NCBI GenBank assembly: GCA_963812195.1
Contig: CAWEUI010000006.1
Span: 32,962-96,961, forward strand
Reading direction: 5' to 3'
DNA: 64,000 nucleotides
From: ZC4RG30 sp963812195
GTDB lineage: Bacteria > Pseudomonadota > Gammaproteobacteria > Steroidobacterales > Steroidobacteraceae
The position numbers and the translations under genes were made by a program. A model generated the notes under the pieces. It was not told where the DNA came from, ran no database searches, and worked only from the letters and a program-made list of their open reading frames with translations. Positions within the stretch are counted from its first letter, which is position 1. Every line of letters begins with the position of its first letter. Shown piece by piece: positions 1 to 10,504 of the stretch.

Positions 1-1361
1 GACACGCCCTGCAGGCTGTTGATGGTCGACTCGAAACGGTTCTGGATGGCGCCCAGGTTGCCGCGCAGGCTGCTGACCGAAGTCAGGGCCGAGTCCACGC
101 GCTGGATGGCATCGTTCGCCTTGGCCACCGTGGTCACGCCAACCGCAGACAGCGTGCTGGTATCGAGCGCGATCGTGTTGTTGGCCGCGGCGAAGCCGTA
201 GGCCACGCCGTCACCCGTCAACACGATGTTCTGGGTCGCGGAGAAGGTCAGCGTGCCACCGTTGGTCGACGTTGCGGTCACGCCGTTCGCCACGGTGTCG
301 AGGCTGCCGGCGGTATAGGCGGTGCCATTCACCGTCTGTGCCGTACCGGCCGCCAGGCCGCCCGTCACGCCCGTGCCGGCCGTCTGGTTGACGACGATGT
401 CACGGCCGTCCGTCGCGCTCAGCAGCAGCTTGGTGCCCGACAGCGCGGCCGAGACACCGGTCGTGCTGCTCTGGGCATTGATGGCGTCGGAGATCTGCTG
501 CGTCGACAGCGTCGCACCCGTGGTCGCGTCGAAGCCGGCAAAGACGTCCTTGCCGTTGATCTGCAGGCTGTAGAGGGCGGTGGACACCGGCGTACCGACC
601 GTACCGGTCGAGGTCGTGGCGGCGATCGCAAACTCCACGTTGTTCGTCGCCGAGACCGTCAGTCCCGGCACGCTGGCGGCGTTGATGGCCTGCGCCTTTG
701 CCCAGGCGCTGCCGGCGGTCTGGCCGGACTGGGTGCCCGCCTTGGAGGCGCCGACAGTCACTGCGGCAGCCGAGCCCACCTGGATGGTGCTCGAGCCCGA
801 CAGTGCATTGTTGTCCACTTCCACCGAGGAAGTCGCCTGGGCGATCTGGCCGATCTGCGTGGCCTTGACACCCGTGGACAGGTTCACGCCGATGGTCTCG
901 CCGACGTTTGCACCGACCTGGAAGGTCGCGCTGCCGAACGTGCCGTCCAGCACCTTGCGGCCGTTGAACGAGGTCTGCGAGGCGATACGATCGATCTCGG
1001 CGATACGCTGCTGGACTTCCTGGTCCAGAGCGGCGCGGTCGCTGTCGCTGTTCGACGCGTTGGCCGACTGCACGGCCAGTTCGCGGATGCGCTGCAGGTT
1101 GTTCGTCACCTCCTGCAGGGCGCCTTCCGTGGTCTGCGCCAGGGAGATACCATCGTTGGCGTTGCGCACGGCCTGGTTCAATCCGTTGATCTGGGTGGTC
1201 ATGCGAGTCGAAATCGCAAGACCCGCGGCGTCGTCCTTCGCGCTGTTGATGCGCAGGCCTGAGGACAGGCGCTGCAGCGAAGTCGCCAGCGCGCTGCCGG
1301 AAGTCGACAGATTGCGCTGCGCGTTCAGCGACATGACGTTGGTATTGATGACGAGTGACAT
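1..1361 (-). CDS. fliC: Flagellin, 3' end cut by window edge
   Basis: Structural protein of the flagellar filament, exported through the flagellar type III apparatus and polymerised outside the cell. The reading frame runs from the ATG whose complement ends at 1361 to the window edge, about 453 residues without a stop. The N-terminus starts MSLVINTNVMSLNAQRNLS and continues with the conserved D0/D1 coiled-coil segment (SSGLRINSAKDDAAGLAIS near residues 32-50), followed by a variable Ala/Thr/Gly-rich D2/D3 region. The segment next to the window edge (DSALTSVSSLRGNLGAIQN) is the returning C-terminal D1 helix, so only a few tens of residues are missing. An AGGAG ribosome site lies upstream, and a sigma-28 promoter sits about 105 bp before the start. 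The frame is intact, unlike many neighbours. Confidence 0.96.
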   Translation of the reverse strand, partial: MSLVINTNVMSLNAQRNLSTSGSALATSLQRLSSGLRINSAKDDAAGLAISTRMTTQINGLNQAVRNANDGISLAQTTEGALQEVTNNLQRIRELAVQSANASNSDSDRAALDQEVQQRIAEIDRIASQTSFNGRKVLDGTFGSATFQVGANVGETIGVNLSTGVKATQIGQIAQATSSVEVDNNALSGSSTIQVGSAAAVTVGASKAGTQSGQTAGSAWAKAQAINAASVPGLTVSATNNVEFAIAATTSTGTVGTPVSTALYSLQINGKDVFAGFDATTGATLSTQQISDAINAQSSTTGVSAALSGTKLLLSATDGRDIVVNQTAGTGVTGGLAAGTAQTVNGTAYTAGSLDTVANGVTATSTNGGTLTFSATQNIVLTGDGVAYGFAAANNTIALDTSTLSAVGVTTVAKANDAIQRVDSALTSVSSLRGNLGAIQNRFESTINSLQGV

Positions 1362-1465
1362 TTTCTTCGAAGCTCCTGTTGCAAACCCATCTGTTTCGAC
1401 GCTTCCGGCTTCCCGGCCGGCGGTGCCCTGGTCGGTTCCCGCGGCCAGTGCGCTCTTCACGAGGG

Positions 1466-1492
1466 TTAACGGCGGGAGTCGTCGTTACTTGA
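1466..1492 (-). promoter_or_regulatory. Sigma-28 (FliA) promoter of flagellin
   Basis: On the minus strand TCAAGTAA, an 11-base spacer and GCCGTTAA match the FliA consensus TAAAGTTT-N11-GCCGATAA at 5/8 and 7/8 positions with exact spacing. It lies upstream of fliC and predicts a leader of about 95 nt. The same TCAAGT/GCCGTTA variant is found before flgM, which supports both calls. Confidence 0.75.
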
Positions 1493-1576
1493 AGACGTGG
1501 TTCTCATAATTTCCGGCGGAACGCGACCTGGTTCACACCTGCGCACGAACCGGCGGCGCGGTTCACGGCAATTGAC

Positions 1577-2812
1577 TTAACGCAGGTAGTCGAACAGCGA
1601 GAGCTGGCCGATGCGTGTGTAGGCCGCCTGCGCCGCCTGCAATCCGACCATCTGCTGGTTCAACTGGCTGATGGCCTGCGCGTAGTCCACGTCCTGCAGC
1701 CCGGACAGGGAGGTCGTGAGCTGGGATTTCAGGTCATCGCGCAGGCTGGCGGCCGTGTCGAGCGCGCTGAGCCGGGTGCCGTAGGCCGTACGCACGGTGA
1801 TGGTGTTGTCCAGCCCGTTTGTCAGCTGGGCCAGAGCCTTGTTGATACTGGTGCCCAGCCGCGCCCTGGACACGGGCGTGGACGAGGCCGTATCCAGCGC
1901 ACCGATCAGGTCATTGACGGTCTTGAAGAGGCTTTCGGTACCTGCCGGCCGCACCTGGAAGGTGTCACCCACTGCCGGCTGTCCGGTCACGATGAACTGC
2001 ACCCCGTTGAAGCCGATCGCCCCGCCGTCCTGGTAGGCGCCGGTGGCGATGACCGCGGGTGGCACATTGGTATCCGCGTTGTCGGTAATGTTCCAGGTAT
2101 CGACCACGCCGTCACCGCTGGTGTCGGCGAAGGTCACGGTGTAGTTGCCGGGCACCCACGCTGCCTGGTCGGTCACCTGTTGCGGGCCGATCACGGCCGT
2201 GCCGGCCTGCACGCCATTGTCCACGGCAAAGGTACCGTTACCCTCCGTGATATCCATGAAGACCCGCTGGCCCGGAACGCCGTCGGCGATCTTCTGCGAG
2301 GGGCTGACCTGCAGCAGACGCACACCCTGGTCACCGGAATAGACCACACCGCTGCCGGTATCGGCAAACGGCTGCGTGCCCGTGGAGTAGCCCGCGAAGA
2401 GGTATTCGCCATTGCTGTCCTGGCGATTGGCGATGGCCTGCAGGTCCTGCGCGCGCGATTTGAGCTCCGCGGATATGGAACGCAGCGACTGGTCGTCGAG
2501 CGAGCCGTTGTTGGCCTGTGAAGTGAGCTCCTGGATCCGCTGCAGCAGCGTGGACAGGTCGGCCATCGCCGTCTCGCCCATGCTCAGCCTGTCGGAGGCA
2601 ATGCCTGCATTGGTGCCGTACTGCCCCAGTTGCGACTGCGCACGCTGCAGATCCAGGATGCGCGTGGTGGCCACCGGATCGTCGGCCGGCGACTGCAGAC
2701 GCTTGCCCGTGGACACCTGGGCCTGTGTCTTCGACAGCGCCAGTTGCTGCTGCTGCATCAGGGAGATCGCAGCCGCATGCATCCCCGCCGTGGATATGCG
2801 GTTCGTGCTCAT
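1577..2812 (-). CDS. flgL: Flagellar hook-filament junction protein FlgL (HAP3)
   Basis: Second hook-associated protein, joining FlgK to the flagellin filament. It has 411 residues, beginning MSTNRISTAGMHAAAISLMQ, with the flagellin-like N-terminal coiled coil (STGKRLQSPADDPVATTRI) and a C-terminal helix ending VDYAQAISQLNQQMVGLQAA and LSLFDYLR. The start was chosen at 2812 because it overlaps the flgK stop in an ATGA, typical of translational coupling. The open frame continues upstream without a stop only because a frame change in flgK puts the two genes in phase. FlgL itself is uninterrupted. It is last in the flgB-to-flgL transcript. Confidence 0.95.
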   Translation of the reverse strand: MSTNRISTAGMHAAAISLMQQQQLALSKTQAQVSTGKRLQSPADDPVATTRILDLQRAQSQLGQYGTNAGIASDRLSMGETAMADLSTLLQRIQELTSQANNGSLDDQSLRSISAELKSRAQDLQAIANRQDSNGEYLFAGYSTGTQPFADTGSGVVYSGDQGVRLLQVSPSQKIADGVPGQRVFMDITEGNGTFAVDNGVQAGTAVIGPQQVTDQAAWVPGNYTVTFADTSGDGVVDTWNITDNADTNVPPAVIATGAYQDGGAIGFNGVQFIVTGQPAVGDTFQVRPAGTESLFKTVNDLIGALDTASSTPVSRARLGTSINKALAQLTNGLDNTITVRTAYGTRLSALDTAASLRDDLKSQLTTSLSGLQDVDYAQAISQLNQQMVGLQAAQAAYTRIGQLSLFDYLR

Positions 2813-4711
2813 CGGCCCACCGAGGAGATGATGGTGTCGAAGATCGTCTGCGCCACACGAATGACCTGCGCCGCGGCCTGGTATGCCTGCTGGTACTTCA
2901 GCATGTTGGCGGCTTCTTCGTCGAGATTCACGCCCGAGAGTCCGTCGACTGCCGACTTGGCTGTCCTTGTAGACGATCTGCTGCGCGTCACGGTTGGCAT
3001 TGGCACTGTTGGTGGCAATCCCAATCGTGCTCACCATGCGGCTCGCCGCCGAGTTGAGCGATTCGGTGCCATTGGTCAGCACACCCTGGGACAGCGCTGC
3101 GGAGAGCTTCAGCGCATTGCGGTTGTCGCCAATGCCGCCCACGTTGCTGCCGATCGTGAAGGAATCACCGGTGGCCGCCGTACCGCTGACCTGCACCCGC
3201 CAGCCGTTGATGTCGATATTGCCGCCGGAGGTATAGGCCCCGCTGGCGAGCACCGTATTGGTGCTGTCCACGGCCTGCCAGGAGCCCGGTGCCGTGAACT
3301 GGATCGTGATCGAGTCGCGCAACGCCGGATTGGAGGCATCCAGCACATCGCCGGCCGAGATGGTGGCCGAGCCGGCATTGCCCGAAGTGGCAGCCGTGCG
3401 GATCGGCACCGCGGCGGCGACTTTCGCCGGATCGGTGATCAGCACCTGCATGCCGTCGATGGCATTGCCGGTGGGGCGCACCAGGAAGCGATCGCCGGAT
3501 TGCGCGGCGCCGCTGACGCTGACGGACATGCCGTCGAACTGCAGTTCCCCGCCCCCTCCCACCGTGAATGCCACGGCCTGGCCGTTGTCGGCGCGCTGTA
3601 CGCGCCAGCTTCCGCCGTCATAGCGCAGGACATAATCGCTGGTGGTCAGTGCGCCGGCGTCGGTGCGCGTGGCGGTCAACGTGGCGCTGCCGGCATTGGT
3701 GCTGGCACCCAGAGCCTGCGCACCACCCGCGACGAACAAGTCCCCGCCCAGGTCGCCGTTGAGGTCCTGACCGGCCCGGTGCTGGGCATTGATGGCATCG
3801 GTGATGCCCACCGCCATGCGGCCCAGCTCATTGCGGGCCGGATCGAGCATCTCGCGGCGGAAATCCAGCAAACCGCCGACGCTGCCGCCGGAGAGCGAAC
3901 TGGTGATGTCCATGGTGCCGGCCGGCGACTGGAACGCCAGAGTGAGCCGGTTCGGCTGGATATGCATCGGGCGTGGCGACCATCTGCGAGGCCTGGCCGC
4001 CCAGCACCAGCGGCTGGCCCTTGCCGATGAATACGTTTATCGCGCCATTGTCCTGTTTGACCACGCTGGTATCGACCAGCGCGGACAGGTCGGCCAGCTG
4101 CTTGTCGCGTGCGTCCAGCAGGTCATTGGGCGGCGAGGCGCCATTGACGCCGACGGTGGCAATCTGCTGATTGAGCTGCGCGATGTTCTGCGCGATCGAA
4201 TTGATCGACGCGGCATCGCCCCGCAACTGCTGGTTGATGCTGTTGTCGATGTCGTTGAGCCGCGACTGGTAGCTCTGCAGGCGCGTCACCAGGTTGCCGG
4301 CCTGCGACAACAGCACCTGCCGGGTCGGAATCGAGGACGGCGTATTGGCCACCCCCTGCAGGGCATTGGTGAAGTCCTGCAGCGAGGCCGACAGACCCGG
4401 TGGAGCTGTCGGCGAACAGATTGTTCAGGTCGCCGGCCTGGCTGGCATAGGTATCCAGCCGCGAATAGCCGCTCGAGGCGGTGCGCATCTGCAGTGACAG
4501 CAGATCGTCGCTGTAGCGGTTGACACCGGAAACCGCGACGCCACTGCCCGTGAAGATGCCCGCCGTGCCCTGCGGCGGCAGCGTGACCTGATCCACACGC
4601 TGCCGGCTGTAGCCGGGCGTGCTCGACATTGGCGATATTGTGGCTTGTCGTGTCGAGCGCGGTCTGGGAGGCCCTGAGGCCCGACAGCGCGACGTTGAGC
4701 ATGTCAGCCAC
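2809..4711 (-). CDS. flgK: Flagellar hook-associated protein FlgK (HAP1), with frame changes
   Basis: First hook-associated protein, capping the hook. The N-terminus MADMLNVALSGLRASQTALD and the SHNIANV motif of rod/hook proteins are clear. Family-level sequence then continues in successive frames that switch near 4623, 4392, 3965 and 2957, finishing with the conserved C-terminal helix (NLDEEAANMLKYQQAYQAAA) and TIISSVGR before the stop that overlaps flgL. Deleting one G from a GGG near 4392 restores the expected TGLSASLQDFTNAL text, and deleting one C near 4623 (plus strand) restores NVSTPGYSRQRV. I therefore regard it as one intact gene damaged by sequencing indels. It starts 15 bp after the flgJ stop. 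Confidence 0.88.
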
Positions 4712-4726
4712 CTGGATTCTACCTCT

Positions 4727-5606
4727 CTAGACAGCGTTCGTGTTGTTTATCGGCAGCAAGTTGCCGCCCTTGAGACTTGCAGCCACGGCGCTGAGCTTGG
4801 CTGCATATTGCGGATCGGTGGCGTAGCCGCCGCGTGCCAGGCCGCGGGCGAATGCCTGCACGTCACTGCCCGTGCCGAGTGCCGCCGCATAGCGCGCGTT
4901 GGACTTCAGCAGGCTGACATAATCACTCACCGACTGCTCCGGTGAGGCGTAGGCGCGAAATCCCGCCTGCACGGAGCGCATGCGACCGTCGACGAATTCG
5001 TGCGTGGCGCTCTCGGCCGTGGCGCCGCTCCAGCCGCCGCCGGCCTTGATGCCGAACAGGTTGAAGCTCGGCTGACCGTTCGCAGCCGGTTGGCATGGAG
5101 CGGCCCCAGCCGGTCTCCAGCGCCGCATGCGCAATGATGGTGTCCGGATCCACGCCCAGCTCGCGTGCCGCGGCCGTGGCCGCCGGCCGCAAGGCGTCGA
5201 CGAAGTCCTGCTGGGTCTGCGGCGGCCAGTTCAGCGCCGTATTGCCCGCGCCCGTGGCGGGCTTCGCCCCACCGGCGGAGCTGGCGCCCGCGGCGGCTCC
5301 CGGGCCACCGCCCATCAGCTGCCGCACCAGCATGTCGGCCAGTCCCAGTCCCTTGCCCCGTGAGAGTTGCGTGGCCATCTGTTCGTCGAACATGTCCTGG
5401 TACATGTCGGCCTGGTCGCTGCCGAACAGGGGATCGCCCATGGATGCCGAGCGCATGCTCTTGAGCATCATGTTGGTGAACAGGCTCTCGAACTGGCGCG
5501 CGGCCTCGCGGATGGCATCCGGAGAGTGCGAGGCGGCCTCCCGCTTCAGCCCGTTGAGGCTGGCCGGATCCGCATAGAAGGACGTGTCGACTGGGGCGAT
5601 GGCCAT
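4727..5606 (-). CDS. flgJ: Flagellar rod assembly protein / peptidoglycan hydrolase FlgJ, one frame change
   Basis: Rod cap and muramidase that opens peptidoglycan for the growing rod in the periplasm. Residues 1-100 are the rod-binding domain (REAARQFESLFTNMMLKSMR, FDEQMATQLSRGKGLGLADM). An Ala/Gly linker follows, and from about 130 the glucosaminidase-type domain, with the catalytic Glu at 164 in HAALETGWGRS. The frame changes near 5090, after which SFNLFGIKAGGGW and the rest of the hydrolase domain follow in another frame to the stop at 4727. The two-domain form is typical of beta- and gammaproteobacteria. It sits between flgI and flgK in the canonical order. Confidence 0.92.
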
Positions 5607-5614
5607 CGGTTTGC

Positions 5615-6736
5615 CTAGATGACGATCAGCTCCGCGTGCAATGCACCGGCTTCCTTGAGCGCCTCGAGAATGGCCACCAGGTCGCTGGGCGCGGCGCCCA
5701 CCTGGTTCACCGCGCGCACGATCTCGTTGAGGTCGACGCCGGCATCGAACAGGAACATGCGCGCCTGATTCTCACCCGCGGAGATTTCGCTGCGCGGCGT
5801 GGTCACGGTCTGGCCCTGCGAGAACGGCTGCGGCTGGCTCACATCCTGGCGCTCGGTGATGGTCACCTGCAACGAACCATGCGCCACCGCGGCCGGCGAC
5901 ACGCGCACACGCGAACCGATGACCACCGTGCCGGTGCGCGAATTGATGATCACCCGCGCCGGCGCATCACCGGGCTCTACCTGGATGCCTTCCAGCGTGG
6001 ACAGGTAGGCAATGCGCTGGTTCGGATCCACCGGAGCGCTCACCTTGACCGACACCGCATCCATGGCCTGCGCGGTGTCCGGCGCCCAGCATCGTGTTGA
6101 CCGCCGAGGCCAGGCGCGCCGCGGTGGTGAAATCCGGCGTGTTCAGGTTCAGCACCACGTAAGGCTGCTGGGAGAAGTTGTTCGGGCACCTCGCGCTCCA
6201 CCGTGGCGCCGTTGGGAATCCGGCCGGCCGAAGGCACGTTGAGCGAGAGCTTGGAGCCGTCGCTGCCCTTGATGCCGAAGCCGCTGACGATCAGGCTGCC
6301 CTGCGCCATGCCGTACACCTCGCCGTCGACGCCGCGCAGCGGCGTCATCAGCAATGTGCCGCCGCGCAGCGAGGCCGCATTGCCGATGGAGGAGACCGTC
6401 ACGTCGATGGTCTGCCCCGACTTGGAGAACGGCGGCAGGTCGGCGGTGACCACCACCGCGGCCACGTTCTTCAGCTGCGGGTTCACATTGCTCGGCACCG
6501 TTACGCCGAACTGCGCCAGCATGTTCTTGATGCTCTGCACGGTGAATGGCGCCTGGCTGGTCTGGTCGCCGGTTCCATCCAGGCCGACCACCAGGCCGTA
6601 GCCGACCAGCTGGTTGCCACGCACACCCGACACCGAGGCGAGGTCCTTCACGCGCTCGGCGTGGGTGGCGGGGGAAACCAGCGACATTGCCAGCGCGGCA
6701 ACGACGAACAGATCCCGGAGGCGATGTTGTGTTCAT
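5615..6736 (-). CDS. flgI: Flagellar P-ring protein FlgI, with frame changes
   Basis: Periplasmic P-ring protein surrounding the rod at the peptidoglycan. The conserved N-terminal core (ERVKDLASVSGVRGNQLVGYGLVVGLDGTGDQT) follows a hydrophobic signal segment (LFVVAALAMSLVSPATHA). I place the start at 6736 because that ATG overlaps the flgH stop (ATGA) and the next bases give a signal peptide once a single base near 6730 is discounted; the alternative ATG at 6687 would remove most of the signal peptide. Further frame changes near 6182 and 6078 lead to the conserved C-terminus (AGVDLNEIVRAVNQVGAAPSDLVAILEALK). The stop is 8 bp before the flgJ start. Confidence 0.9.
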
Positions 6737-7407
6737 AGCGGATTGAAGATCGAATTGAAGAAGCGGGACAGCAGGCCCGGCCGGTTGGCGTCGGCCAGGG
6801 CGCCGCGCTGGCCGTAGGCAATGCTTGCGTCGGCCACCTTGTAGGAGGGAATGGTGTTGTCGGGCTGGATGTCGATGGGACGGATCACGCCCTGGATGCG
6901 CACGTACTCGCGACCCTGGTTGATCTCGATCCACTTCTGGCCGCGCACCACGAGATTGCCGTTGGACAGCCGCTTGGCCACCGTCACCGTGATGTTGCCC
7001 TGCAGCTTGTTGGACAGGCTGCTGTCGCCGGCGCCGGCGAACTTGTTGGCGCTGTCCACGCCCGCGGAAATCTCCTTGCCACCGATGTTCAACGGCGTGC
7101 CGCCGAACACCGGCGCGGAAATGTTCGCCGTCGTCGCCTTCGAGGTATTGGTGCTGGAGCTCTTCTGCGCCGCCGTGCTTTCCAGCAGATTGATGGTGAC
7201 CGTGTCGCCGACGCGGTGAGCGACCGGGTTCTCGAACAATGGCACGTCGTAGCCGGTCTGGAAGATGGCGCCATTGTCCGGGGCCACGCGCTGCACTTCG
7301 TCGGGCCAGGTGGCCGCAAAGTCCGCATCGGACCTGGAGTGCATCATCGAGCAGCCGGAAGCCAGCAGCGATGCCGCGGCCGTTGTCGTCAAGAGGGCGT
7401 GCTTCAC
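6733..7407 (-). CDS. flgH: Flagellar L-ring lipoprotein FlgH
   Basis: Outer-membrane L-ring subunit. It has 224 residues and an intact frame. The lipoprotein signal has its lipobox at LLASGCS, with Cys19 as the acylation site. The body contains the family hallmarks VGDTVTINLLESTAAQKSSS and GNLVVRGQKWIEINQGREYVR, and IRPIDI near the end. Start and stop overlap flgG and flgI by ATGA, so the three are probably translationally coupled. Confidence 0.96.
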   Translation of the reverse strand: MKHALLTTTAAASLLASGCSMMHSRSDADFAATWPDEVQRVAPDNGAIFQTGYDVPLFENPVAHRVGDTVTINLLESTAAQKSSSTNTSKATTANISAPVFGGTPLNIGGKEISAGVDSANKFAGAGDSSLSNKLQGNITVTVAKRLSNGNLVVRGQKWIEINQGREYVRIQGVIRPIDIQPDNTIPSYKVADASIAYGQRGALADANRPGLLSRFFNSIFNPL

Positions 7408-8189
7408 AGGTTGTTGCTCACGTACTGCAGCATCTGGTCGGTGGTGGAAATCGCCTTCGAGTTCATCTCGTAGGCACGCTGGGTCTCGATCATGTTCACC
7501 AGCTCCTCGACCACATTGACGTTGGAGCCTTCCAGAAAGCCCTGCTGCAGCGTGCCCAGGCCATTGAGGCCGGGATTTCCGGTCTGCGCCGGTCCGCTGG
7601 CGGCGGACTCGACCACCAGGTTGTCACCGCGCGGCTGCAGACCGGCCGGGTTCACGAAGTCGGTGAGCTGCAGGGTGCCGATCTGCGTCGGGGCGGCCTG
7701 ACCGGCAGCTGCGCGCTGACGGTGCCGTCGGCGGCAATGGTGATGCTCTGCGCGCCCTGCGGGATCGAGATCCCCGGCTGGATGTGGTAGCCGTTGGCGT
7801 TGACCAGTTCGCCTTCCGGGCTCAGCTTGAAGCGAGCCGTCGCGCGTGTAGGCCAGGCTGCCGTCCGGCATCAGCACCTGGAAGAAGCCGCGGCCGTTGA
7901 TGGCCACGTCCAGCGCGTTGCCGGTGTTGTCGAGCTGCCCTGCGTGTAGTTCTTCTCGGTGGCCACGATGCGCACGCCGGTACCGATGTTGGTGCCGGTG
8001 GGCGAGACCGTGTCCTGCGAGGTCTGCCGCGCCCACCTGCCCCTGGTTCTGGTACAGCAGGTCCTCGAACACCGCGCGGTCCTTCTTGAACCCGGTGGTG
8101 TTGGCGTTGGCCAGGTTGTGCGAAATGGTGGTCATGCGCGTGTTCTGCGCATCCAGCCCGGTCTTGGCGGCCCACAATGCTGAATTCAT
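7404..8189 (-). CDS. flgG: Flagellar distal rod protein FlgG, with frame changes
   Basis: Distal rod subunit linking the MS ring to the hook. The span encodes about 261 residues, matching the usual 260. The N-terminus MNSALWAAKTGLDAQNTRM and SHNLANANTTGFKKDRAVFE are typical, as are QLDNTGNALDVAINGRGFFQ in the middle and the C-terminal EELVNMIETQRAYEMNSKAI. Frame changes near 8028, 7940, 7840 and 7706 largely compensate one another, so the open frame spans the gene but reads scrambled sequence in places. The stop overlaps flgH by ATGA; the start is 5 bp after flgF. Confidence 0.92.
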   Translation of the reverse strand: MNSALWAAKTGLDAQNTRMTTISHNLANANTTGFKKDRAVFEDLLYQNQGQVGAADLAGHGLAHRHQHRYRRAHRGHREELHAGQLDNTGNALDVAINGRGFFQVLMPDGSLAYTRDGSLQAEPGRRTGQRQRLPHPAGDLDPAGRAEHHHCRRRHRQRAAAGQAAPTQIGTLQLTDFVNPAGLQPRGDNLVVESAASGPAQTGNPGLNGLGTLQQGFLEGSNVNVVEELVNMIETQRAYEMNSKAISTTDQMLQYVSNNL

Positions 8190-8194
8190 GGTCT

Positions 8195-8935
8195 TTACCT
8201 CAGTGAAAGCAGCCGCGCGGAGGCGGCTCCGTTGTCGTCGGCGGATTTCATCGCGCGCACCTGCATGTCGAAGCGCCGCTGCAGTTCGATCATGTTGACC
8301 AGCGCGTCGGCCACGTTGACGTTGCTCGACTCCAGCACGCCGGAGGCGACGCTGGTGGAGGCATCGGCGGGCGCGTCGCTGCCATCCTTCATGCGCAGCA
8401 GGCCGTCGCCGCCCTTTTCCAGTTCGCCGTCGGCCGGGTTGACCAGCTTGATGCGGCCCACGTCGGCGCGCGTCTCCGGTCCCTGTCCCTGCGGCACGAC
8501 GGAAACCGTGCCATCGCCACCGATGGCGATCGAAGCATAGGGTGGCACCGAGATCGGTCCGCCGTCTCCCAGCACCTGCAGGCCGGTTCCGGTCAGCAAC
8601 TGCCCGTTGGTATCGACTCGCAGGTCGCCGGCCCGCGTGTAGGCCTCGCGACCGTCCAGGCCCTGAACGGCAATGTAGCCTGTTCCCTGCACAGCAATGT
8701 CCAGTTCGCGGCCAGTCGGCATCATCGTTCCGGTCGTATGGTCGAAGCCCGTGTTCGACACGGTTGCATATGCACGTGACGGATAACCCGCGCCAGCGAC
8801 ATCCCGCGTCTGGAATGCCGTCATGTCGGCCCGGAAGCCGACCGTCGAGGCATTGGCGAGGTTGTTGTTGTTCGCTGTCTGTGCCCGCAGCGTTTCGCGG
8901 GCACCGGTCATCGCGACGTACAGCATGCGATCCAT
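8195..8935 (-). CDS. flgF: Flagellar proximal rod protein FlgF
   Basis: Proximal rod subunit, 246 residues, close to the usual 250. It begins MDRMLYVAMTGARETLRAQT, then NNLANASTVGFRADMTAFQT, has ELDIAVQGTGYIAVQGLDG in the middle, and ends with the rod/hook C-terminal helix VADALVNMIELQRRFDMQVR. The gene is in one frame. The open frame extends upstream into the end of flgE because the flgE stop appears lost to an inserted base, so the start was chosen by family alignment at 8935. It lies between flgE and flgG in the canonical order. Confidence 0.93.
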   Translation of the reverse strand: MDRMLYVAMTGARETLRAQTANNNNLANASTVGFRADMTAFQTRDVAGAGYPSRAYATVSNTGFDHTTGTMMPTGRELDIAVQGTGYIAVQGLDGREAYTRAGDLRVDTNGQLLTGTGLQVLGDGGPISVPPYASIAIGGDGTVSVVPQGQGPETRADVGRIKLVNPADGELEKGGDGLLRMKDGSDAPADASTSVASGVLESSNVNVADALVNMIELQRRFDMQVRAMKSADDNGAASARLLSLR

Positions 8936-8941
8936 GATGCT

Positions 8942-10492
8942 GTACCTGATGTTGATGATCGTCTGGGTGACCTGGTCGGCCGTCTGGATCATCTGCGCAT
9001 TGGCCTGGAAGTTGCGCTGCGCGGTGATCATGTTGACCAGCTGCTCGGTGATGTCCACGTTGGAGGCCTCCAGCGATCCGGACTGGATCAGGCCGAAGCC
9101 CGTGCCGCCGGCCTGGCCACGCAGCGGCGTCACCCGAGGTGAAGGTCTCGGCCCAGTTGGTGTCGGCCAGCTGCTGCAGGCCGTTGGGGTTGGCGAAATT
9201 GGTCAGCGCCACCTGGCCCAGCACCTGCGAGCGACCGTTGGTGTAACGCGCCTCGACCACACCGGTCTTGTCGATGTTCATGCCGATGAGCTGGCCGGTC
9301 GTATAGCCGTCCTGCACGATCGAGGTCACACCGAAAGTACTGCCGTACTGGGTGGCACCGCTGAAGTTCAGGGTCATGTTCATGGGCGCGGCGCCCGTGG
9401 CAGGCGTGTATGAGGGGAAGGTGAGCATGCCGTTGGACGGCAGCAGCATGTTGCCCATGTTGTCGAAACTCAGGGTGTTGGCCAGCGGAGCGCCGGCCGG
9501 CACCTGCGGACTGACCGCGGTCAGCGAACCGAAGACGTTGGCGGCGTCGGAACCGCCCAGATTCAGCTGCACATTGCTGTTGTTGGTGATCACGATCTGG
9601 TTGACCCATTGAGCGAAACCACTGCGTCACCGGCCGCACCGCCACCTGCCACGACCGCGGCATCCACCGCCGTCTGCAGGTCCGTGGCCAGCGCGCCGGA
9701 ATTGGCGGCGCCTGTCCCCACGGCAGTTCCATTTACAGACAGCGCATAGCTGGACGGATAGGTCAGTGAAGTCGCATCAACCGTGCCGGTACCTGTTCCG
9801 GCCGTCGCGGCCCCGGTGGCGCCCACCGAAGTGCCGTCGACGAACAGGTAGGAGTTCCACTGACCCGGTGCGGTCTTCTGAAAATACACCGTGCCGGTGT
9901 GCGCGGCGCCGAGCGAGTCGTACACCGTCAGCGACGTGGCACGGTTGTAGGTATCCGTGTTGGTCGGATCGAAAGGCATAGTGGCCGGCAATGCGGCGTC
10001 GGCCGGCAGGTTGACCATCATCTGCACGTTCGATGTGGCGTTGGGCGCGCTGGTGCCGGTCTGCAACTGCAGATCGGTCAGCGCACCGGTATTGAAGCCG
10101 CCACCCGAGGCCGGCGGAAACACCTGCAGTCGCTGGCCGCGGAATTGATCACATAGCCGTCGCCATCTGTATGAAAGGCACCGGCCCGCGTATACAGCAG
10201 GGCACCGTTGTCGCTCAAAGTGAAGAAGCCCTGGCCGCTGAGCGCCAAGATCCAGGCTGTTGCCGGTGTTGTCGATGTTGCCCTGCGAGAACTGCTGGCT
10301 GACAGAGGCAACCCGCACACCGTTGCCGATTGCAGTGGATGAGACACCCTGCGGTGAGACGGCGAACATCTCTGCAAACTCGGCCCGCGACCCCTTGAAG
10401 CCGTTGGTGCCGACGTTGGCGATGTTGTTGGCCGTGACCGTCAGGTCCTGCGATGCCGCATTCAGGCCGGAGAGCGCGAGACGAAAAGGCAT
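8942..10492 (-). CDS. flgE: Flagellar hook protein FlgE, with frame changes
   Basis: Main hook subunit. The N-terminus MPFRLALSGLNAASQDLTVT and NNIANVGTNGFKGSRAEFAE are hallmark hook sequence. A central region with Thr/Ala-rich hook domains follows, and the C-terminus has EASNVDITEQLVNMITAQRN and ends TIINIR. Frames switch near 10247, 10138, 9607 and 9133. No stop follows the final Arg: the sequence AGG TAC AGC would become AGG TAA GC by removal of one C at about 8943, restoring a normal end just before flgF. It follows flgD by 12 bp. Confidence 0.9.
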
Positions 10493-10504
10493 GGTAGATT
10501 CTCC

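Noticed and set aside
1577..3967. A 796-codon open frame joining FlgK and FlgL
   Set aside because: Frame change in flgK near 2957 puts the two in phase; the true FlgK end and FlgL start overlap as ATGA.
2630..4030. 466-codon open frame opposite flgK/flgL
   Set aside because: No family-like sequence and it lies antisense to conserved flagellar genes; typical of high-GC shadow frames.
8195..9133. Apparent FlgE-FlgF fusion
   Set aside because: One extra C near 8943 turns a TAA stop into TAC; both proteins otherwise have normal ends and lengths.
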